From Monodelphis domestica (taxonomy: Eukaryota > Chordata > Mammalia > Didelphimorphia > Didelphidae), in the NCBI RefSeq assembly GCF_027887165.1, contig NC_077227.1, forward strand, positions 79,244,930 to 79,308,929: a stretch of 64,000 nt of DNA, written 5' to 3'. Both the position numbers and the translations under genes were made by a program. Below the pieces are notes generated by a model. It was given only the letters and a program-made list of their open reading frames with translations, searched no databases and had not been told where the DNA came from. This document shows, piece after piece, positions 21,721 through 32,200 of the stretch (within the stretch, counting starts at the first letter, position 1; the number at the start of each line of letters is the position of its first letter).

Positions 21721-21879
21721 AGGATAGTCTTGCATGATGAATTTTTGATGAAGTCTTTCTTGCTCTTGGTGATCATTTCTTCTTTTCCTACATGTTCCCC
21801 CTTTAATAATTTGTTCCAAAATTTCCTGGAATTGGAGTGAGAAAGCCTCATGGTATGTTAGCATGACAGTAAGCAGATC

Positions 21880-22075
21880 AATTTGGTTGGAATGGAGGTC
21901 TATGTAGGAAGCAGATAAGTTTGGAAGGAGGCAGGAGCTTTAAAGAGTTTGGACTAGATTCTGCTGGCAATGAGAGCCTCTCACAGGTTTAGAGCAGCCA
22001 AGTGACAATATGATCATAGTGATATTTTAAGGAAATTAATTTGGCAGCCTGGTAGGAGAGAGATTGGAGAAAGAG
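21880..22075 (-). mobile_element. L2 fragment, antisense
   Basis: 'cagccaagtgacaatatgat' and 'ttaatttggcagcctggtag' match the L2 antisense segment seen at 24130-24170 ('taataattttggcagctcta'). Confidence 0.5.
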
Positions 22076-22700
22076 ATTATTCCAAGAGCTCTACTGTAAC
22101 AGGCATAGCCAATGGGGAAAGACCTTGATTTCCCAAGATGCCTGAGCCTAGAGTGCAAGTAATCCTTAGGGGGTGGACAAGGTTCCATTTCCCATGAGTC
22201 TGAGGGAGTCAGAGCCTTCTGGGGAGTAGAGCTTTGGACAACAACAAAGGGATAGATAGGATGGTAGCACATGTGATTAAAGTGTAGTATAAATAAAAAT
22301 ATCTATACAAACTAAAAAATACATTGTATCAACAAATTCTTGAGAACCTTAATATTCATTATCATTTAAGTTATATAAAATGACCTCTACAAAATAATTC
22401 TAAACTTACTTGAAGCCTTTGGTCTGACAGTGTCTGGAACTGGCTAATTTGGGCACTTCAACTTGAGACGTTATGAAACTTATCTGAGGGCAAAAATGAG
22501 TCAGAGAATTAAAAAACAAACTAATACAAGATACAAACCTGGGCCTGAATATGGGTTACACAAGCATGAATTCAGGCAAATGAGGATCTGAACTCAAGTC
22601 ATGGCAATGCTTCTTGGAATGATGGAAAGAACAACAGGCCTGTCTATTTACTGCATCACCTAGTTGCCCTTCCATCTGTCTTTTAAACCAAGTGTTTCCC
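22076..22700. other. No gene recognised
   Basis: Includes a G-rich patch at 22160-22240 that could be an eroded repeat, then AT-rich unique-looking DNA. The 78-residue minus-strand frame (22036-22272) has no family resemblance. Confidence 0.3.
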
Positions 22701-22704
22701 TTAC

Positions 22705-23345
22705 TCTATCCATGTAACAAGCATTTCATGAAGCCCTGTTCTAGTCAGACTTATCTTAAGTGCTGGGACACAGGAATATTAAAAGTCTCTGCCCTCAAGT
22801 TGCTACTGGGGCAAATGTATAAGGGTGTACCAAGAAAATACAAAGTAATTTTGGGCTGGGGGAAGGGCCCAAACAACTGGAGATATAAGTTCAAGAAAGG
22901 TTTTGCATAGAAGTTGCATTGGGGTAGAATCTTAGATTCTTAAAGGATTCTCAGAGGCAGCAGTAAGTAGGAAGTATATTCCATTTGGAGAAGAATGTGG
23001 AAGAGTCCCCCAGAGCCTAGGGTTAGATTGTGGGATATAGGCCAGGATGGCTGGAAAACTGCAGCTGATCTCATTTATTCCCCAGGCTTTGATGATCACC
23101 TTTATGCAAATAACTCACAAATCTACTTCCCCCTCCAGCTCCAGCCATGTATTTTCCTACAGAACTAGGGAAATATGGTTTTGGGAGAACGGGGAGGCGG
23201 GAAAGACAGTAAACTGTATGGAAATGTTAGTTTAAGATGCCTAGGGATCATCCAGTTTGAAATGTCCAATAGGCAAGATGGTAATGTAGGACAGGACTAA
23301 ATTAGTGCTGGATATTTAGACCTAATAGTCTTCTCCCCAGAGATA
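22705..23345 (-). mobile_element. L2 mosaic, mostly antisense
   Basis: L2 3' antisense (22720-23040: 'aagtgctgggacacaggaat', 'ctctgccctcaagttgctac'), a short sense L2 ORF2 piece (about 23055-23145: 'aggctttgatgatcaccttt', 'tgcaaataactcacaaatct'), then antisense again (23250-23340: 'tttgaaatgtccaataggca'). Different orientations suggest several insertions or an inversion. Confidence 0.55.
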
Positions 23346-23509
23346 AGTAAAAAAATCTATGGGAGGTGAAGTCACCAATCAACAAGCATTTAGTAAGCAA
23401 GTGCCTAGGCTTCCCTGAAAGGTAGTTGAAAAACAAAGACATAAATGAAAGTCTGCCCTCACTGAGTTTTTATATTCTAAGGAAGAAGATAATATGTAGA
23501 TAAATTGGA

Positions 23510-23735
23510 GGTACAGTGGATACAGTGCCAGCTCTAAAGTAAGGAAGACTCATTTTCCTGAGTTCAAATCTGGTCTCATCCACTTACTAGCTCTGTGACC
23601 CTGGACAAGTCACTTACCCATTTGCCTCAATTTCCTCATCTGTCAAATGAGCCGTAGAAGAAAATGGCAAAACCAAGAAAACCCCAAATGGCGCCACTAG
23701 AGTTGAATATGACTGGAATAACTAAACAACATATA
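23510..23735 (+). mobile_element. Second-type marsupial tRNA-SINE (MAR4/WSINE-like)
   Basis: Head 'gtacagtggatacagtgcca', B region 'gagttcaaatctggtctcat', CORE 'agctctgtgaccctggacaa', then a 3' part 'aaaatggcaaaaccaagaaa', 'accccaaatggcgccactag' and 'gaatatgactggaataacta' that differs from Mar1 and ends in AAC repeats. Confidence 0.7.
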
Positions 23736-23739
23736 ATAT

Positions 23740-24690
23740 TTACAAAATATTTAATATTTCCAAAATAGGAGGTAATTTTTGGAGAAAGGGCCCTTGGGAG
23801 TTGGGAGATCAGGAAAGGCTCATGTGGTGCTTGAGTGACATTGTAAAGAAGGGGCTAGTCAGAAGTAAGGAGAGAATACATTCCACCAATGGTGGACAGT
23901 AACACTTCAGGGACAAGAGGCAGAATGTCACATGAAAGGAAGAGCAAGAAGGCTGGTTTGAATGACTGGTAGAATTTGTGGAAGGAAATACAAAATATAC
24001 TAAAGATGGAAAAGGAATTTAGTACCAGACTGTGAAGGGTTTCAAATGCCAAATACCAGAGTTTTTATTTCATCCAGGAGATGACAGGATCCACAGGAGT
24101 CTACTGAATTAGGAGAATGACAGGGTCAGACCTACAGTTTAAGATAATAATTTTGGCAGCTCTAAAAAGGATGAATTGGGAGAAGAAAGAAATGGAAAGG
24201 GGAATCAAACAGAGGTGGTGAGACCAATAGGAGACTATTGCAATTATCCAGGTGAGAATTTAAAGAGTTTCAGCTAAGAAAAATCATGGCAATTTGTCTG
24301 CGTGTGAAAGACTTGTAGGAGGTAGACACAGTGGAGGCAGAAATGACAAGATTTGGAAAATGAATAGTTTGTGGGATGAGGGAGGATGAGGATTCAAGAA
24401 TAATTTTGAGGCTGGAAACCTGGAAGACTGAATGGATGGTGGGTGCCTTTGACAGAAATAGGGACTTTTAGAAAAGGGATGGGATTATGGGAAGGAAAAA
24501 ATAAGGAGTCTGGATGTCTAAGATGCATCTAGCTTGAAGTATCTAATGGTCAATTTGGTATTGCTGGTCTGGAGCTTAGGAGAGAAACCTTGGCTAGATT
24601 TGTGATCTACTGGAGGGGATGATTAAACCCAAGGAAATAGATAAAAGCTAGGAAAGAATGTAAAGAGAGATGTGGTCCCATGACTGGGGA
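23740..24690 (-). mobile_element. L2 fragment, antisense, long
   Basis: Runs through 'agaccaataggagactattg', 'caggtgagaatttaaagagt', 'gaatggatggtgggtgcctt' and 'ctggagcttaggagagaaac'. This is the antisense L2 ORF2/3' order also seen at 52430-53910 and 31120-31840. No frame in either strand is protein-like. Confidence 0.6.
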
Positions 24691-24699
24691 GAAGGAATA

Positions 24700-25050
24700 A
24701 AGTCTTTCATTTGATGACTTCTATTATGTTCCAAGCACTCTACAAATATCTCAATTTAATCCTCATATTTCTGCAACATTAGATGCTATTATTATGCCAA
24801 TATCATAACTGAAGAAATTTAGACTTTTGGAGGGTAAGTAGCAATTTGCCCAGGGTCACCTAGCTAGCAAATATCTGAGACTGAATTTTAACTTGTCCTC
24901 CTGACTTCAGGCCTAGCAGCCTCACTACTTGTAACAGAGGCAGTGAAGTTAAAGGGAGCCTTGTCCTGAAGGATCAGCAACACCTGGGATGCTTTAATAT
25001 TAACTTATATTTATGGAATACTTTCAGATCGACAAAGTACTCTCCTTATA
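24700..25050 (-). mobile_element. MIR-type SINE fragments, the second split by the L1 that follows
   Basis: 24700-24930 is a MIR antisense unit ('gaagaaatttagacttttgg', 'tgcccagggtcacctagcta'). A second unit starts near 24995 ('atatttatggaatactttca') and continues after the L1 at 27384 ('tactttccttacagcatcct', to about 27500). Confidence 0.55.
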
Positions 25051-27383
25051 CAAGGAATGCAAGGCTGGTTAAATATTAGGAAAACCATCAAGATAATTGA
25101 CCATATCAATAATCAAACTAACAAAAATCATGTAATTATTTCAATAGATGCAGAAAAAGTCTTTGAGAAAATATAACACCCATTCCAATTGAAAACATTA
25201 GAGAGCATAGGAATAAAAAGGCCTTTCCTTAAAATAATTAGCATTTATTTAAAACCATCAGCAGGTTTCATCTGCAATGGGAATAAGTTAGATGCCTTCT
25301 CAATAAGATTAGGAGTGAAGCAAGGATGCCCATTATCACTGCTATTATTTAATATTGTATTAGAAATGCTAGCTTTAGCAATTAAAAAAGAAATTGAAGG
25401 AATTAAAGCAGGCAATGAGGAAACTAAACTATCACTCTTTGTGGATGCTATGATAGTATACTTCGAAAATCCTAGAAAATCAATTAAAAAACTAGTTGAA
25501 ATGATTAATAATTTGGCAAAGTTGCAGGATATAAAATAAAACCACATAAATTATCAACATTTCTATATATTTCCAACAAAACAGCAACAAGAGTTAGAGA
25601 AACTCCATTTAATACCACTCTAGACAATATAAAATATGTGGGAATCAATCTGCCAAGGCAAATGCAGGAACTATATGAACACTTCACACAAATAAAATTA
25701 GGTCTAAACAATTGGAAAAACATTAATTGCTCATGGGTAGACTGAGCTAATATAATAAAAATGACAATCCTACCTAAATTAATTTAATCATTCAGTGCCA
25801 TACCAATCAAACTATCTTATAGAACTAGAAAAAATAATAACAAAATTTATATGGAAGAACAAAAGGTCAAGAATATCAAGGGAACTAATGAAAAAAATTG
25901 CGAAGGATGGTGGCCTAGTAGGACCAGTCCTTAAACTGTACTATAAAGCAATAATCATCAGAACAATCTGGTACTGGCTAAGAAATAGAAAGTGGATCAA
26001 TGGGAATAGACATAGGGTAAATGACCTCAGCAAGCTAGTGTTTGATAAACCCAAAGATCCCAGCTTTTGGGGTAAGAATTCACTATCTGATAAAAATTAC
26101 TAGGGAAATAAGAAAACAACATGGGGAAATTAGGTTTAGATCAGTATCTTACACCCTATGCCAAAATAAAGTCAAAATGGATAAATGATTTAAACATAAA
26201 GAGTGATATTATAAGTAAATTAGGGTAAGGCAGAATGGTTTATCTATCAGATCTATGGAGAAGGGAAGCCTCTATGAACTTAAAAAGGTTTTGCACAAAC
26301 AAAACCAATGCAACCATGATTAGAAGACAAATTGGGCAAGAAATTTTTACAATGTATTTCTCTGATAAAGGTCACATTTCTCAAATATATAAAAGACTAA
26401 GTAAAATTTATAAGAATCCAAGGCATTCCCCAACTGATAATTGTTAAAGGATACGAATAGGCTTTTTTAGATGATGAAATCAAAGCTATCAATAATCATA
26501 TGAAAAAATGTGTAAATCCCTTCTGATTAGAGAAATGCAAATTACAACAACTCTAAGGTACCATCTCACACTTAGCAGACTGATCAATGTGACAGTAAAG
26601 GAAAATAATACATGTTGGAGGGGATATGGCAAAATTGGGACACTAATGCATTGCTGGTGGAGTTGTGCATTGATTTGCCTGTTCTGGAAGGTAATTTGGA
26701 AGTACAACCAAAGGGCTATAAAAGAATGTATACCTTTTGATTTTTGATTTAGTAATACCCCATGTCTGAATAGGTTTGAATCCCAAAGAGATTAAAAAAA
26801 TGGGAAAGGACCTGTTTGTACAAAAATATTTATAGCTGTGCTTTTTGTAGTGGCAAAGAATTGGAAACTAGAGATGTCCCTCAATTGGGGAATGGCTGAA
26901 CAAATTGTGGCATATGAGAGTGATGGAATACTAGTGTGCTATAAGGAATGATGAACTGTTTGATTTCTACAAGAACTGGAAAGACTTAGATGAACTGATG
27001 AAGAATGAACCATTGTGGAAGGATGAAATGAGATAAGACTTTGCTACTAACAGCAATACAATGATCTAGGACAATTCTGAGACTTATGAAAAAGACCACC
27101 TCTAGAGAAAGAATTATATTGAAAAAGAAATGCGGATGAAAGCATATGATTTGTCACTTGTTCATTTGGGTATATGATTTGGGATTTTGGTTTTATAAGA
27201 TTATTCGCTTACATAAATGAATTCTATGGAAATGTTTTATGTGACAATACATGTATAATCCAGATTGAATTGTTTGTCAACTCCAGGAAGAGGGAGACAA
27301 CATGAATCATATAACTTTAGAAAAATTGTGTAAATTTGTTATTAAACAATAAAAGATAAAACAGTAAACACCCCCCCCCCCAA
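25051..27383 (+). mobile_element. 5'-truncated L1 (2.3 kb) with target-site duplication
   Basis: Starts inside ORF2 ('caaggctggttaaatattag', 'aatagatgcagaaaaagtct') and runs through the reverse-transcriptase region, the ORF2 C-terminal region and 3' UTR to 'aataaaagataaaacag' and a C-run (27370-27380). The flanks TACTCTCCTTATA (25038-25050) and TACTTTCCTTACA (27384-27396) match 11 of 13. ORF2 is broken many times, so the copy cannot move. It is the most complete L1 ORF2 here and serves as the reference for the shorter pieces. Confidence 0.88.
25189..25539 (+). pseudogene. L1 ORF2 reverse-transcriptase remnant
   Basis: An open piece of 116 residues holds the RT palm. Residues about 40-55 read VKQGCPLSLLLFN (block B-like). 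Residues about 84-90 read LFVDAMI where active L1 ORF2 has FADD with two metal-binding aspartates, so the second aspartate is lost. The frame stops at 25538 and continues in other frames (25795-26103: C-terminal part with FIWKNKRSRIS and GGLVGPVLKLYYKA). Ordinary fossil LINE coding sequence. Confidence 0.85.
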
Positions 27384-27396
27384 TACTTTCCTTACA

Positions 27397-27652
27397 GCAT
27401 CCTTATGAAGCAAGCAGCAAACGTGTTTTGACAGAGAAATAAATTGAGGCTAAGGCCCCCACCCCCAAGTGAAGTGGTAAAACCAGGATTAAAGCTTAAA
27501 TGTTTTCTGGATTCTACATCAGGTGATCTCTTCCCCACCAGCTGTTGGACCATCCATCTAAATTATAGTTAGGGGTGCTGTTGCTCCCCCCCCCTCCCCA
27601 GGGCCTGGGTGGTGGGGGTGGGGTAGGGCTGGATCAAAAAGATCCCCTCCCA
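27397..27652. other. MIR remainder and C/G-rich low-complexity spacer
   Basis: MIR continuation to about 27500, then C-rich and G-rich runs (27585-27625). No gene or defined site. Confidence 0.35.
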
Positions 27653-27808
27653 TTTTTTTAAACCCTTCCCTTCCATCTTAGGATCAATACTGTGTATTGG
27701 TTCCAAAGCAGTAGAGTGGAAAGAACTAAGCTAAGTCAAGTGACTTACCCAGGGTCACACAGCTGGGAAGTATCTGAGGTCAAAATTGAACTCAGGACCA
27801 CTAAGACC
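27653..27808 (-). mobile_element. Mar1-type CORE-SINE, head missing
   Basis: Tail complement 'taaacccttcccttccatct', 'tactgtgtattggttccaaa', CORE complement 'cagggtcacacagctgggaa', ending near 'gaactcaggaccac' before the A-box part, so the tRNA head is absent. Confidence 0.85.
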
Positions 27809-28106
27809 CTTCTCCCAGTTCTTAAAGTCAGTGGCCCCTAAGAACACTCCTCAATAGTCTCCCCAGATCCTCATGGGCCCCATCCTGCTCAAACCCCAAC
27901 CCCTCAGAAAGGAAAATGGACTTGGTGTCAGAGAACCTGGGTCCCAAGCTCGGCCTCTTATGACCTGTGACATGATCAAAGGGAGAAAGCACCAATCGCT
28001 GAGGGCCTCTATTTCCCAATGTGTAAAACCAGGAGAGTTGATCCCATGACCTCAATGGTCTCTTTCGGCTCCCAATCGCCAAGTCGATGATTATCTTCTC
28101 AATTCT

Positions 28107-28302
28107 TTTAAACCCTTACCTTCCATTTTAGAATCAATACTGTGTATTGGTTCTAAGGCAGAAGAGCAGTAAGGGCTAGACAATGGGGGTCAAGTGACTT
28201 GCTCAGGGTCACACAGCTAGGAAGTGTCTGAGGCCATTTTGAACCCAGGACCTCCAGTCTCTGGGTCTGGCTCTCAATCCAATGAGCTACCCAGCTGCCT
28301 CC
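28107..28302 (-). mobile_element. Mar1-type CORE-SINE beside the TM9SF3 CpG island
   Basis: Full-length, low-divergence copy with a perfect 16-bp target duplication TTATCTTCTCAATTCT (28091-28106 and 28303-28318). It lies about 130 bases before the CpG-rich promoter starts, in reverse orientation to TM9SF3, and could influence upstream chromatin or supply weak Pol III promoter boxes. Inference only. Confidence 0.94.
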
Positions 28303-28607
28303 TTATCTTCTCAATTCTAAGTAAACTGAAGCTCTGAATGTGCCTGGTTGCCCTAGCTAGCAAGGGTAAGGGCAGGATTCAATCCTGAGTCTCGAGCACA
28401 ACTTGCCCCGCCACCACGTGGTCTCTAAAAGGTTAGAGGAGGAGCAGAGTGCATTCCGCCACCTGGGACTAGCGTAGTCACTTCCGCGAGCCTCTCTCCC
28501 TTCTCCGGTGAAAGTTGGGCTCCTCCTGCGAGCGCCCCAAGGCGACCAGCGTTCCCCGCCCCGCCCCTAGAGCGCGCGAGCCCTTCCTCTACTCCCTCCC
28601 CGCCGCT

Positions 28608-28619
28608 CGCGCACGCGCG
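28608..28619 (+). promoter_or_regulatory. NRF1 motif
   Basis: CGCGCACGCGCG matches the palindromic consensus YGCGCAYGCGCR at every position. Such sites are typical of CpG-island housekeeping promoters. It is about 500 bases before the TM9SF3 ATG. Confidence 0.6.
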
Positions 28620-28812
28620 CCCTCCTCGCCTCGCTGATCCTCCCCTCCCCTTCCCTCTGCTCCCTCTGAGCGCGCTCTGCCTCCCCTCGGCGCGCACGCC
28701 CTTTCCCCGTGGCGAGTCTTGAACCGGGATCGTGCATTCCCTCCCTCGTTCGCCCGTTCGCTCGCTTTCTCGGCCGCGGTCCGCGGCAGTTGCTGCCCCA
28801 TGTTAGGGGAGG

Positions 28813-28822
28813 CACTTCCGGT
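28813..28822 (+). promoter_or_regulatory. ETS-family motif
   Basis: CACTTCCGGT is a full ETS/GABP-type site (ACTTCCGG core). It lies 20 bases before the TGACGTGG element. ETS sites often sit at or just before transcription starts of TATA-less promoters. Confidence 0.55.
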
Positions 28823-28824
28823 GT

Positions 28825-29040
28825 ATGACTGGGTGGCCGGATGACGTGGCTGAGTCAGAGGAAGAAGCTGAGGCGAAGGCAGCGGCTGCGGAGCGGGATC
28901 GGCGGGGCGGGGGCTACGCTCGGCCGCGGGCGGTGACGGCGACGGCGACGGCGGGTCCGGATCGGGTAGCGCCGAGGCGGCAGGGGCAGCGGCTGGGCCC
29001 CGGCCCTGTGCGTCCGTGTGCGCGCGCCCCGTGGATGTGA
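28825..29040 (+). other. Potential upstream ORF in the TM9SF3 leader
   Basis: ATG at 28825 opens 71 codons ending TGA at 29038-29040, in the same frame as, and 72 bases before, the main ATG. A second upstream ATG at 28841 opens a short ORF in another frame. They matter only if transcription starts before 28825, which is unknown. The R/A/G-rich product is typical of GC-rich DNA and unlikely to be a functional protein. Confidence 0.3.
28842..28858 (+). promoter_or_regulatory. Composite UPRE/CRE-like plus AP-1/MARE-like element
   Basis: TGACGTGG (28842-28849) is the core of the XBP1/ATF6 unfolded-protein-response element and a variant CRE. One base later TGAGTCAG (28851-28858) is an AP-1 site and MARE half. 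Both are bZIP targets spaced one base apart. Binding is not shown by sequence alone. Confidence 0.5.
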
Positions 29041-29112
29041 ATAGGCGGCGGCGGCAGCGGAGGAGCCTCGGGCGGAGGGCCGGCCGGCGCCGGGAGGGGG
29101 GGAGTGCGCACC

Positions 29113-29217
29113 ATGGAGCCGCGGCGGGGGGTTACCCGCGCGGCAGCGGTGACGGCGGCGGCGCTACTGATGCTGTTGCTGCCGCCTCGGAGCCGGGCGG
29201 ACGAGCACGACCACACG
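29113..29217 (+). CDS. TM9SF3: TM9SF3 exon 1 coding part (signal peptide)
   Basis: 35 codons, [19 protein letters not shown] onward. Basic n-region (residues 3-9), hydrophobic core (about 10-24, A/L-rich ending MLLLPP), and a likely signal-peptidase site after SRA (residue 29), leaving a mature start DEHDHT. Eutherian TM9SF3 as I recall it has a differently composed leader but the same ending RADEHEHT; leaders diverge fast. Donor is ACG/GTGAGG, phase 0. Confidence 0.95.
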
Positions 29218-32200
29218 GTGAGGCGCCGCGCGGCCTTGGCCTCGTTCCCCGGAGGCCCCGAGCGGGGCCCGGCCCGTCTCGGTCAAAGCTTCAGAACCCT
29301 GTGTAGGAAGCGCCTGGCCTGGCCCAGCCCCAGGGACCCGGGCCACTCACTCAGTCGGGCGTGTGCTTGGGGGAGGGGGCAGCTGCCCATGTGCCCAGAC
29401 TCCTGGGGCGGAGGGGTGAGGTCCCTCGGCTCATAACGCGGAGTCCCGTTGCCTCGGTTGCGGTGGCATACGACACAATGGGATTAAACGCTATATATAG
29501 TGTGGGCAGAAAGCACTGACCACTTGTGGTGGTAGACGACTCCTCAGAACCTTCAGGCCTGAGAGAGGTTCCGTTCTCCCCCCGGGCATGAAAGAGTGAA
29601 CTCTTTGGAGCTTTATCAGTTAGAAAGGGTCATTTACACGTGTGCACGCACTCCTACACCTCCACGCAGGCCTGGGCCGTGGGTGTGCCAGCAACTTTTC
29701 TGCTCCCTCTCGGGCCCCGGGCCTCTTGCCTGTACTCTGGAGAAGGGCTCGGCTTTGGCCTTGGCCTCGAAGAGAGTTGTTTTGAATTGTAATATGGGAG
29801 CAGGAGAGGCCTGAGTAGACTGGGGACAAGATTTTCTTAAGCCTTTAATTGTCAATATGACTTAATTAATCCTCTGAAATCAAAACAAGTTTTTGACTCT
29901 TTACTTGAAACAACTTTTCTTGGGGACCTGGATCTTGGATTGTTTTCCACATGCTAAGACGTTAATTAGATCTGAAAGTCTTAGCTCAGAGAAAGCAATG
30001 AAAAGCCTGGCAGTTTTGAGCTTTAACCACAGGTCTGTATCAGCACCTTAAACGATTGTTGTGTGTCTAGGGAGATAGTGAATTAAAGTTCACTTACTGA
30101 GTGTCATTGGATGGACAAGTCACTTTACATATCTCTGGGCCTCAGTTTTTGTAGCTGTAAAAGAAGAGAGTTGGACTAGGTGGTTTGGAAGTTCTTGGCA
30201 ATGATCAATGATGCTGGAACTCTGATTTCAGGTTATCTATTTTAGTTACTGATAACAAGAAAAATACATATTTGTGATCCTATGAGTCTACTTATATATT
30301 TAATAGAACTTATTTAACAGACTAGACCCTAGATTTGACAGCTTTTCACTTTGAGTTACCATAAACACTAGTGTATACAAACTTATATTTGGTAAATGCC
30401 AAATGATTATCTCATTGGGATACTTTTTTGACTTTCAGAATCAAAGTGAAAGAAATGCTATACAGAATCTCTTTTTATATTTTCATATTGGAAGTTTTTA
30501 AAAAGCTATTTCACTTATTTTAGCTTTTATTTTGTTTAGAGGGTAATGCTTTGTAGTGGAAGGGGCATTGGATTTAGAGTTGTAAGACCTGGACTAAATT
30601 TCAGTCCTACTTGGGCAAGTCATGGGCAAGTCATATGTGAATCTGATGGACTTTGGGCTTCAGTTTCCTCATCTCTAAAGTGAGAGGATTAGGAATAGAT
30701 GCTTTTTAAAGTATCTTCTAATTGTAAATATGTGATCTGAATTTTTTTTGGCAGGCCCCCCCCCCCCCCCACACACTTTTTATCTTCCTAGACATTCCCC
30801 CTCAACCACAATAGAACTTCTCTATGCAGTAAGGATAAATAAAAACATCAAAACACTGGTAGGACCTGACTCTATGCCCCATTATGTACTTATATTCTAC
30901 TAATTCTCTGAGAGGTAGGAGGTACATTTGGTTCATTCACTGCATTAGAAGTTGTGAAGTTTTTAAATGTTACTTTCCTCAACATAATTGTAGGCTATAT
31001 ATAAATTCTTGGTTCCCCTCATTTGTTCTCCACTAGATTGTGCACTTTTTTCTTATGTACTTAAAAGCTCTTCATATTTGTTATCTTTTATGGTTTAATA
31101 ATCTATTAAATTCTCATAAATTTGTTCAGTCATTCAGTCACTAACTTAGCAAAAGTCAATGTTAAGCTCTTAGTGTTAGGGATAGATACAAAGAATGGCA
31201 AAACAACTATCCCTACCCTCCGGAAATTTACATTCTAATGAAGAGACTCCCATGTACCTACGAGATATAGCTGATCCAAATGGAAGGTAATCTCTTAGAG
31301 GAAAGTGCTGGAGAGAGATGGAACTATGACCTCTGGAAAGGATTTGAGCTGTGTCTTAAAATTAAAAGGCCAGGGAATATAGGAGAGGTAGAAATTAGGA
31401 GGAGGTAGAGCATTTCAGCCACTGAAGATATAGAGCACAACCAGTGCTAATGGATAGAATCAAGAGATGGAATATCCTATATGAGTAACAAGTAGGTCAG
31501 TATTATTAGAGATCATAGAGTGTGCAGAGGGGAATGGAATATAAGAAGACTGGAAAGGTAGTAAAAGGGCCAGGTGCCCAAAGAAGCATGTTGTATTGGA
31601 TCCTAGGGACAATAGGGAGCCATTGGAATTTAATGAGTGGTGAGTGACATTGTCAGACTTGCCCTTTAGGAAAGTGAAATGGGCACTTGAGTGGAAGATG
31701 GCTTGGAACTTAACCATAGGGAAAGCAATCTGGGAGACCATTTACAAGACTATTGCAATAATCCAGTGGTGAGGTAAGGGCCTGGGCTAAGGTGGTAGCT
31801 ATGAGAGTGGAAAGGGATGTTTTAGGATGAAGGTAGAAATACAATTTGACAATAAATTGGGGATTAGGAACTACTATGACCATAAAACTTCTTCTTGGCC
31901 ACTTTTCATTCACTTTCTCCCTCAGCATCAGTTTCAAACAGTAGGGTGCCTACTTTTATTTCAATTCTATGTTACCACCAAAAATGTTGCTATATATACT
32001 TTTCCCTCTGTATTTGACCTTTGGTGGAGAGGAGTGGGGGCAGGTTTAATATATATCTCTAATTGTATTAATGGGTCTAATAAACATTTTAGTGATTTTT
32101 CTAGTACGGTCCCAAATTGTTTTCATAGTGTGCCTGCGAGATTCTCCTTTCCATATAAAAATGTTAAATTTCATGTTTAGAATCTTTATTTCTCTTTCCT

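Larger units (their letters stand above)
20170..21860 (-). mobile_element. CR1/L3-type LINE, antisense, interrupted by three later insertions
   Basis: The pieces follow CR1/L3 order in reverse complement: 'tctacaggataaacatctcc' and 'tggttgtcctctggacagtc' (20340-20430), 'atcaaaatctttttgcatcc' and 'gagttatctgcaaatttagt' (20925-20990), 'gtcctccactggagacctct' (21053-21072), 'ttgtatctacaacactccca' (21440-21460) and 'ttgctcttggtgatcatttc' (21758-21778). The interrupting elements are at 20742-20884, 21207-21402 and 21495-21720. About 1 kb of CR1 sequence remains. Non-coding, ancient. Its limit before 20290 is uncertain. Confidence 0.7.
28430..29440 (+). promoter_or_regulatory. TM9SF3: CpG island promoter of TM9SF3
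   Basis: Sharp rise in GC and CpG density compared with AT-rich flanks, covering the 5' UTR, exon 1 and the start of intron 1. There is no TATA box. GC boxes (CCCCGCCCCGCCCC at 28554-28567), an NRF1 motif, ETS motifs (28479-28486 and 28813-28822), a TGACGTGG element and an AP-1 motif suggest broad housekeeping-type initiation. The transcription start cannot be fixed from sequence. Open frames on both strands here are long only because GC-rich DNA has few stops. Confidence 0.92.

Noticed and set aside
25189-25539. A functional reverse transcriptase
   Set aside because: Catalytic FADD is FVDA, the frame is short and ORF2 is interrupted repeatedly. An ordinary L1 relic.
28425-28815. Minus-strand R/G/E-rich frames upstream of exon 1, as a possible divergent gene
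   Set aside because: Low-complexity arginine/glycine translation of GC-rich DNA, no domain, no downstream exon found. A divergent non-coding transcript is possible but not shown.
29016-29436. Open frames of 96-110 codons on both strands over the CpG island
   Set aside because: GC-rich DNA has few stops. Only the first 35 codons from ATG 29113 match TM9SF3, after which the donor GTGAGG ends the exon.
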